64,000 bases of DNA from Mesodorylaimus sp. YZB2_4 (Eukaryota; Nematoda; Enoplea; Dorylaimida; Dorylaimidae), in the NCBI GenBank assembly GCA_030248295.1, contig JASANH010001018.1, positions 186,001-250,000 of the forward strand, given 5' to 3'. Below the pieces are notes generated by a model. It had not been told where the DNA came from and searched no databases. It saw only the letters and a program-made list of their open reading frames with translations. Position numbers and translations under genes: made by a program. Within the stretch, counting starts at the first letter, position 1. The number at the start of each line of letters is the position of its first letter. Positions 59,876 to 64,000 of the stretch are shown piece after piece.

Positions 59876-62657
59876 TCACAGCTTAATCTCAGAGATACTA
59901 TGATCATCTGCCAAGCTACCAGGTACGACTGCTGAATTGGTTTCTTGGTGAACCACTCCTCTTCGCCTTCCTTGGACCTTGTGTGCGTCATAGGTGGATC
60001 GGAATGTATCCGTGATAATCGATACAGGAAACGTAATGATCAATATTCCACTGATGCAGGCGATGCCTGCAATGATCCGACCGATCGTCGTAGTCGGTGT
60101 CACGTCCCCGTAGCCCACCTAAACAGCAAGGAATGCAGATAGGGAGGACATGGATAACCAGTGACTGGTCGTAAACATACCGTGGAAAAGGTGACAACGC
60201 ACCACCAGAAGGCAGCAGGTATGCTCGTGTAGGCCGTGTTCTTTTCGTCTTTTTCGGCATAGTATATGAGACAAGAAAAGATTAGAGTGCCGACAGCTGA
60301 AACAAAGAAAACTCACAATCAGTTGGTCACTACGGAGGGCTTACTAAGCGGTCATAGCCCGGGTGCATAATATTGGTGTTGACGGGACCCATATCACTGG
60401 CCACCTCTTCCTCAAGGCACTTACACAAAAAGAGTAATAGCAAACCAAAATCCGCGCGACTGTTCCAAGCTAAGGCGCACAATAACTGAAAGCTGTTGAT
60501 GTAACGAGCCAGGCGGAAACTCCTGACCACACGAACAATCCGCAGCACCCTCATTAGTATCAACAATGCTGACACGACCCCGCTGTCCCGGCTGTTGATG
60601 TATCGATGCCCACCGACGGCAGCGTAGGCCACCATTTCCACGCAGAACGGAATTGTGGCCAAAAAATCGATAATATTCAGCGGTGATCTTACGAAGACGG
60701 CCTTGTGGGGGCAAGAAATAAACCGAAGGAAGAATTCCAATGTGAACCAGATCGTGCACACCGATTCGACTATATCGAACCACTTGTCATTGGTGGCTCT
60801 GTGACAAGATAGCGAGCTGGTTACTGTTTGATTGCCCACGTCGACACAAAATGATCGAAGTGAAGGCTCGGTTGAGGCAACGAAATTGACGATGGATATT
60901 AGAATAAAGAAGACACATAATGCATTGATCACCTGCAACAAACAGTACCATGTCTGCCTGAGTGCTTAGAGCCTATATATGTACAGTATGTAAGTAACTA
61001 TGCCCCAAGGTCATATACACACGAGTATTGCAATAAGGAGCCGAGCTTTCTTGAACTACTGTGACAGAATTTTTTCCCCCAGTTTTTGTTAAAGCATTCA
61101 TCCGGGATGCCTGGGTAAGTACATGCACAGATCGAGACCGATTGATTGTGGGGGCATGTCCAGTTCTGTACCCAATCTGGAGGACCAGCTTATTCGAGAG
61201 CACTTTTGCACAGAAACCGTTTTTTAATGTGTACCCTTTTGCTTATCTCCTAGAAACAAGTAAAAAAAAGACTCTTCATTAGAGAGAAAAGTCAATTCAT
61301 AATTATTATCTCAATTCTCGATATCTGAGTCTACGAGGGTGTCCTCTGACACTAAAGCAGTTACAACCTCGTCATGAAGGGCTCTTCGAAGGGGTCCGAC
61401 CGAACATTTATTGCTTACATAATACTGTAAGCATGCCTGGCGGTCCACTGGACAAAACGGAGTCTTGCGACTATATACATACCTGCGGCGGTTGGAACAT
61501 CATGTCATCATGTCATGTCATACTTTATCCATAGCCAAGCACCATAAGGCGCACTCAAGGGCTAAGGAACACATAATTGACAATCACTTTGTACCGAGGC
61601 GGGAGTCGAACCCTCCCCTGTAAGTGCGCACCCAGCGTGAGAGGCAGACGCCTTAACCCGCTAGGCCACGACCCCGGTCATCAACACCAGGGCTTGATGT
61701 TTCTTGGTGTAGTATAGGTGTGTTTGGCCTGTGGAGAAGGTAGAGTATATGGCTGCCTTAACCGGCCGCCTTATACACGGAGCAGTATGTGGTTGCCTTG
61801 ACTGGCCGCCGCATACAGCGTATCAGATGCCTTGGTGGCCGCTCCATACGCTCCTCCAGGCGTGGCTGAACCCCGTCGGGTTGGTGTCTCAGGCACCTTC
61901 GACTACTGCAGGTGACCTGTGGAGGGGTTTTAAGTCTATCCGCTCCTCGCGGATCTTCTTCATTGTAGGGATCCCGCCTATTACACTGGCTCGGGATGTC
62001 CCCCCCCCCATCGATTACTCTCCCCCATTCGCCATGGCCTACAGGCACGAGGCTCACACAGTCAGAAACTCCCTCGAACACTCCCTGAAGGGTCAAATTC
62101 GGATTTAATTTCTGAGGATGTATCCGAGGATATGCTGGGCGGATAAGGACCACATATTGCCTACTGCATTGTATACTGTATCTTACCATGGCCAGCCCGG
62201 ACGAACGTGGGTATTCAAATAAGTGCCATATCCTGGCCATGCATTCCGAGGTTCTATGGAACTCGGCATTGGTGTTCTCTACAACCAAAGATTTCGACAT
62301 TGTCTTCCTCTCTCCATCATCGAATCTGAGCCCCCAAAATCGTAGCTCTTCTTTCAGCGCATACTCACAAACGTGGCTTGGACACTGAACTCGATCGTTC
62401 TGAGCATACTGCAGCACCAGGTCGAACATAAGAGGTGATCGTTCCACGAAGTATTCGCCAGTTTCTTTGATGATAAAAACCGACTTCCGCGTCTCAATCG
62501 CAAGGTGCATTCCATTTTTCGTGGCCAATGCTGCCAAGAGAGATTGAGGATGCCGTACGGCCGTTGATACGCTGACTAAATATGGTTTCCCTCCAACAGT
62601 CAAACGTAGTATCGACTTGTCATCATTGCGGTACTGATCGTACAAATAATTGCTCAT
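59876..62657 (-). CDS. Voltage-gated K+ channel alpha subunit (Kv), S6 PxP motif altered
   Basis: Plasma-membrane potassium channel subunit. Minus-strand exons: 62657-62187 (T1), 60932-60425 (S1 to S5), 60296-60181 (S5 end to pore helix), 60118-59876 (filter, S6, tail); 445 aa. The T1 tetramerisation domain starts ILRLTVGGKPYLV; the linker ARIWHLFEYPRSSGLAM leads to S1. S2 has WFTLEFFLRFISCPHK, S3 NIIDFLATIPF, and S4 carries six arginines at three-residue spacing (RVLRIVRVVRSFRLAR, 285-300). The selectivity filter is TVGYGD, split by an intron after Thr. S6 reads ILIITFPVSIITDTF: the second Pro of the PxP kink is Ser, as in modulatory ('silent') Kv subunits. The cytoplasmic tail is short. The T1-S1 intron (1.25 kb) holds a SINE-like element. 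Subfamily not assigned (Kv2/Kv3-like). Confidence 0.92.
61597..61676 (-). repeat. tRNA-derived SINE-like head
   Basis: On the minus strand: GTGGCCTAGCGGGTTAAGGC (D-arm/A box), GTCTGCCTCTCACGCTGG (anticodon-arm-like) and GGGAGGGTTCGACTCCC (paired T-arm/B box). The acceptor stem is unpaired and the variable region too long for a standard tRNA. Same layout as 22629-22700. A CATCATGTCATG simple repeat (about 61500) lies beyond its 3' side. Confidence 0.6.
61850..62055. repeat. Rearranged copy of repeat family B
   Basis: 61850-61895 matches the 'CCCCGTCGGGTTGGTGTCTCAGGC' part in plus orientation; 62005-62055 matches the 'CATGGCGA.TGGG..AGAGTAATCGAT' part in minus orientation. Within the Kv T1-S1 intron. 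Confidence 0.5.
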
Positions 62658-62882
62658 TTTGCAGCAGCGCAATATGTAGCCTCGAGCAACTGATTAGGTA
62701 CCTGGTGCGTATGGCTGTGCAAGCGGTAGCACACTTAAAACTTTGTAAACTAGAATTGCACCTGCTTGATCGTAAACAGAAGCGCACACTTGTTGAGTCA
62801 GAATCGGCTACTTTGATGCTAAAACCTTCCCGATAATACACTGAAAGAAGAGAAACGAGCCCGACACACAAGATTTATTCAG

Positions 62883-64000
62883 CTAGTGCTCTTTTCGAGT
62901 CGTCAGTCGTGCTATGCCTATTTCGCCAATCGACACCATGCAGCATATCACAAGCGCTACACCATTCCACACGAGCACCCTCCGCAGAGAGGACAATTCA
63001 ATAAATCTATTTTCACTTTTGCTGACATCGCAGGACTTGATTCGTTTTTCGTATCTGGACCTGATCACACTGTATATATCGCTCTCCACGTACCACATAG
63101 CTAATTGATTGAACATCAACAGAAGCGGTGAATTTTTTCGAAAAGGAGATGTGGAAAATGTGAAGTAAGGAGGGTCGATCCAGTGGAAATCGCAATCACT
63201 ATAAGTTTGAATGTTGTAGAAAAAAGTGGTGCTACTGACGGCCCAAACCAGATAATATTTCTTCTCTCCCAAAATCCTCTTTGGTATTTGTTCTTCTGGC
63301 TTCACTTCGATGAGGCGAGCACTCAAAATTTTCTTTACTTGTGGTCCTAGCTTCTCGGATGCCATCAGCAGCTGTAAAAAGCTGGTCGATTTCGCGGATG
63401 CCATCATTCTGCATCTGTCCTGCTCCAAGCAGTCGACCAAGGTCTCCAAATCGGTGAATGGGGGCTTGGGGCGATTGGCCAGGTTGAGGGAACATAGCAG
63501 TCCTGTGGACGAGGACATCAACACGATGGACGCCAATGCCCACGCTCCTATGGGTAATCTTATGGAAAGGTACCGCGGGCACCTGGCGCCGCCACCATTG
63601 CGCTTGACCAAATCGAGTACCTTATCGATTACTATTCTTGTCGCCAAATCAGGACAAATTTTTCGAACATAAAAAGCAGTCAGAAGGGCAGTGGTGAGCA
63701 GTGTGATGAGTAGGGTGGACCAAACTGGCCATTGGAATGCAAAAAGGACATTCAAATCGAAGTCATTTCTGTGTGCGATGGGCGCACGAGTAGCTACCGC
63801 AAAACCGACAAAGTTGTACGGTTGACTAAAATCCACAGCTCTAGCTCGACGATAAGCCGGCGTAAGATTGGGCAGAGCTGTATCGCAATGACCATCATAA
63901 ACTGCGCCAAGGAGGCCAGTTGCTTTTCCTGTGCTATCGTCGTAATCTCCGTATTCAGTGCCGTTGTACCAGTGGAATGTACAATTAAGGTTCAACGCCT
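62883..64000 (-). CDS. Ionotropic receptor (IR/iGluR-like), 5' end beyond window
   Basis: Divergent ionotropic glutamate-receptor-family protein, a probable chemosensory IR; the reading frame is open to the window edge and ends at 62883. Visible (about 370 residues): S1 ligand lobe with CTFHWYNGTEYGDYDD and LTPAYRRARAVDFSQPYNF; M1 (WSTLLITLLTTALLTAFYV); a basic linker; M3 (WALASIVLMSSSTGLLCSL), which lacks the classical SYTANLAAF but keeps the position; S2 with FTDLETLVDCLEQDRCRMM and SPLLLMFNQLAMWYVESDIY; and M4 (VLVWNGVALVICCMVSIGEI). The whole visible part is one exon. The pseudogene at 42309-43041 is a paralogue. The N-terminal domain and signal peptide are outside the window. Confidence 0.85.
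   Translation of the reverse strand, partial: ALNLNCTFHWYNGTEYGDYDDSTGKATGLLGAVYDGHCDTALPNLTPAYRRARAVDFSQPYNFVGFAVATRAPIAHRNDFDLNVLFAFQWPVWSTLLITLLTTALLTAFYVRKICPDLATRIVIDKVLDLVKRNGGGARCPRYLSIRLPIGAWALASIVLMSSSTGLLCSLNLANRPKPPFTDLETLVDCLEQDRCRMMASAKSTSFLQLLMASEKLGPQVKKILSARLIEVKPEEQIPKRILGEKKYYLVWAVSSTTFFYNIQTYSDCDFHWIDPPYFTFSTSPFRKNSPLLLMFNQLAMWYVESDIYSVIRSRYEKRIKSCDVSKSENRFIELSSLRRVLVWNGVALVICCMVSIGEIGIARLTTRKEH

Noticed and set aside
1-64000. CRISPR arrays, prokaryotic operons, rRNA genes
   Set aside because: None seen; the window is clearly intron-bearing animal DNA.

Overview
The window is animal nuclear DNA, most likely from a protostome invertebrate (ecdysozoan or panarthropod-like). 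Genes have many short GT-AG introns, mostly 40-65 nt with a few of 1-3 kb. The content fits that group: an RDL-type GABA receptor, an ionotropic-receptor (IR) pair, a CYP2-clan P450, an amidated-neuropeptide precursor, KANSL1 and Enhancer of Polycomb. I cannot name the species. Exon models below were built by hand from splice consensus, phase and remembered family conservation; no alignment was run.

Plus strand, 1-16 kb: a gene fragment that may resemble a cellular RNA-dependent RNA polymerase N-terminus (1-429), then KANSL1 (2422-8594), then Enhancer of Polycomb (9082-15865). The last two are scaffold subunits of two different MYST acetyltransferase complexes (NSL and NuA4/TIP60) and lie 487 bp apart on one strand. 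About 5.7 kb of repeat-rich, apparently non-coding DNA follows.

21.6-32.5 kb: the most striking locus, a Cys-loop GABA (RDL-like) receptor gene. One set of N-terminal exons includes a mutually exclusive exon pair separated by only 30 nt. Three tandem C-terminal cassettes follow, each encoding the end of the ligand-binding domain, TM1-TM4 and the intracellular loop. All three cassettes begin in the same splice phase and none has its own N-terminus. The layout could yield 2 x 3 receptors from one promoter, one of them with an altered pore (2' Thr, 6' Met).

34-44 kb: a minus-strand precursor of short Tyr-amide peptides (34046-34477), a complete catalytically intact myotubularin of the MTMR2 type (38181-41347), and a frameshifted minus-strand IR pseudogene (42309-43041).

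44-54 kb: a secreted M60/enhancin-like zinc metallopeptidase (45447-50497) bracketed by two 1,013-bp direct repeats, about 98% identical by eye. Its introns hold CCGAA-rich patches and a near-perfect 59-nt hairpin. 54.6-56.2 kb: a CYP2-clan P450 lacking the usual acidic I-helix residue. A fold-back element sits at 57.1 kb.

58-64 kb (minus strand): a MATH-BTB adaptor, a voltage-gated K+ channel with a normal selectivity filter but a PVS instead of PxP motif in S6, and an intact IR cut by the window edge. Dispersed repeats, including tRNA-derived SINE-like copies, fill much of the intergenic DNA. Receptors, channels, the peptide precursor and the IRs give the right half a neuronal or sensory flavour, but nothing indicates coordinated regulation.
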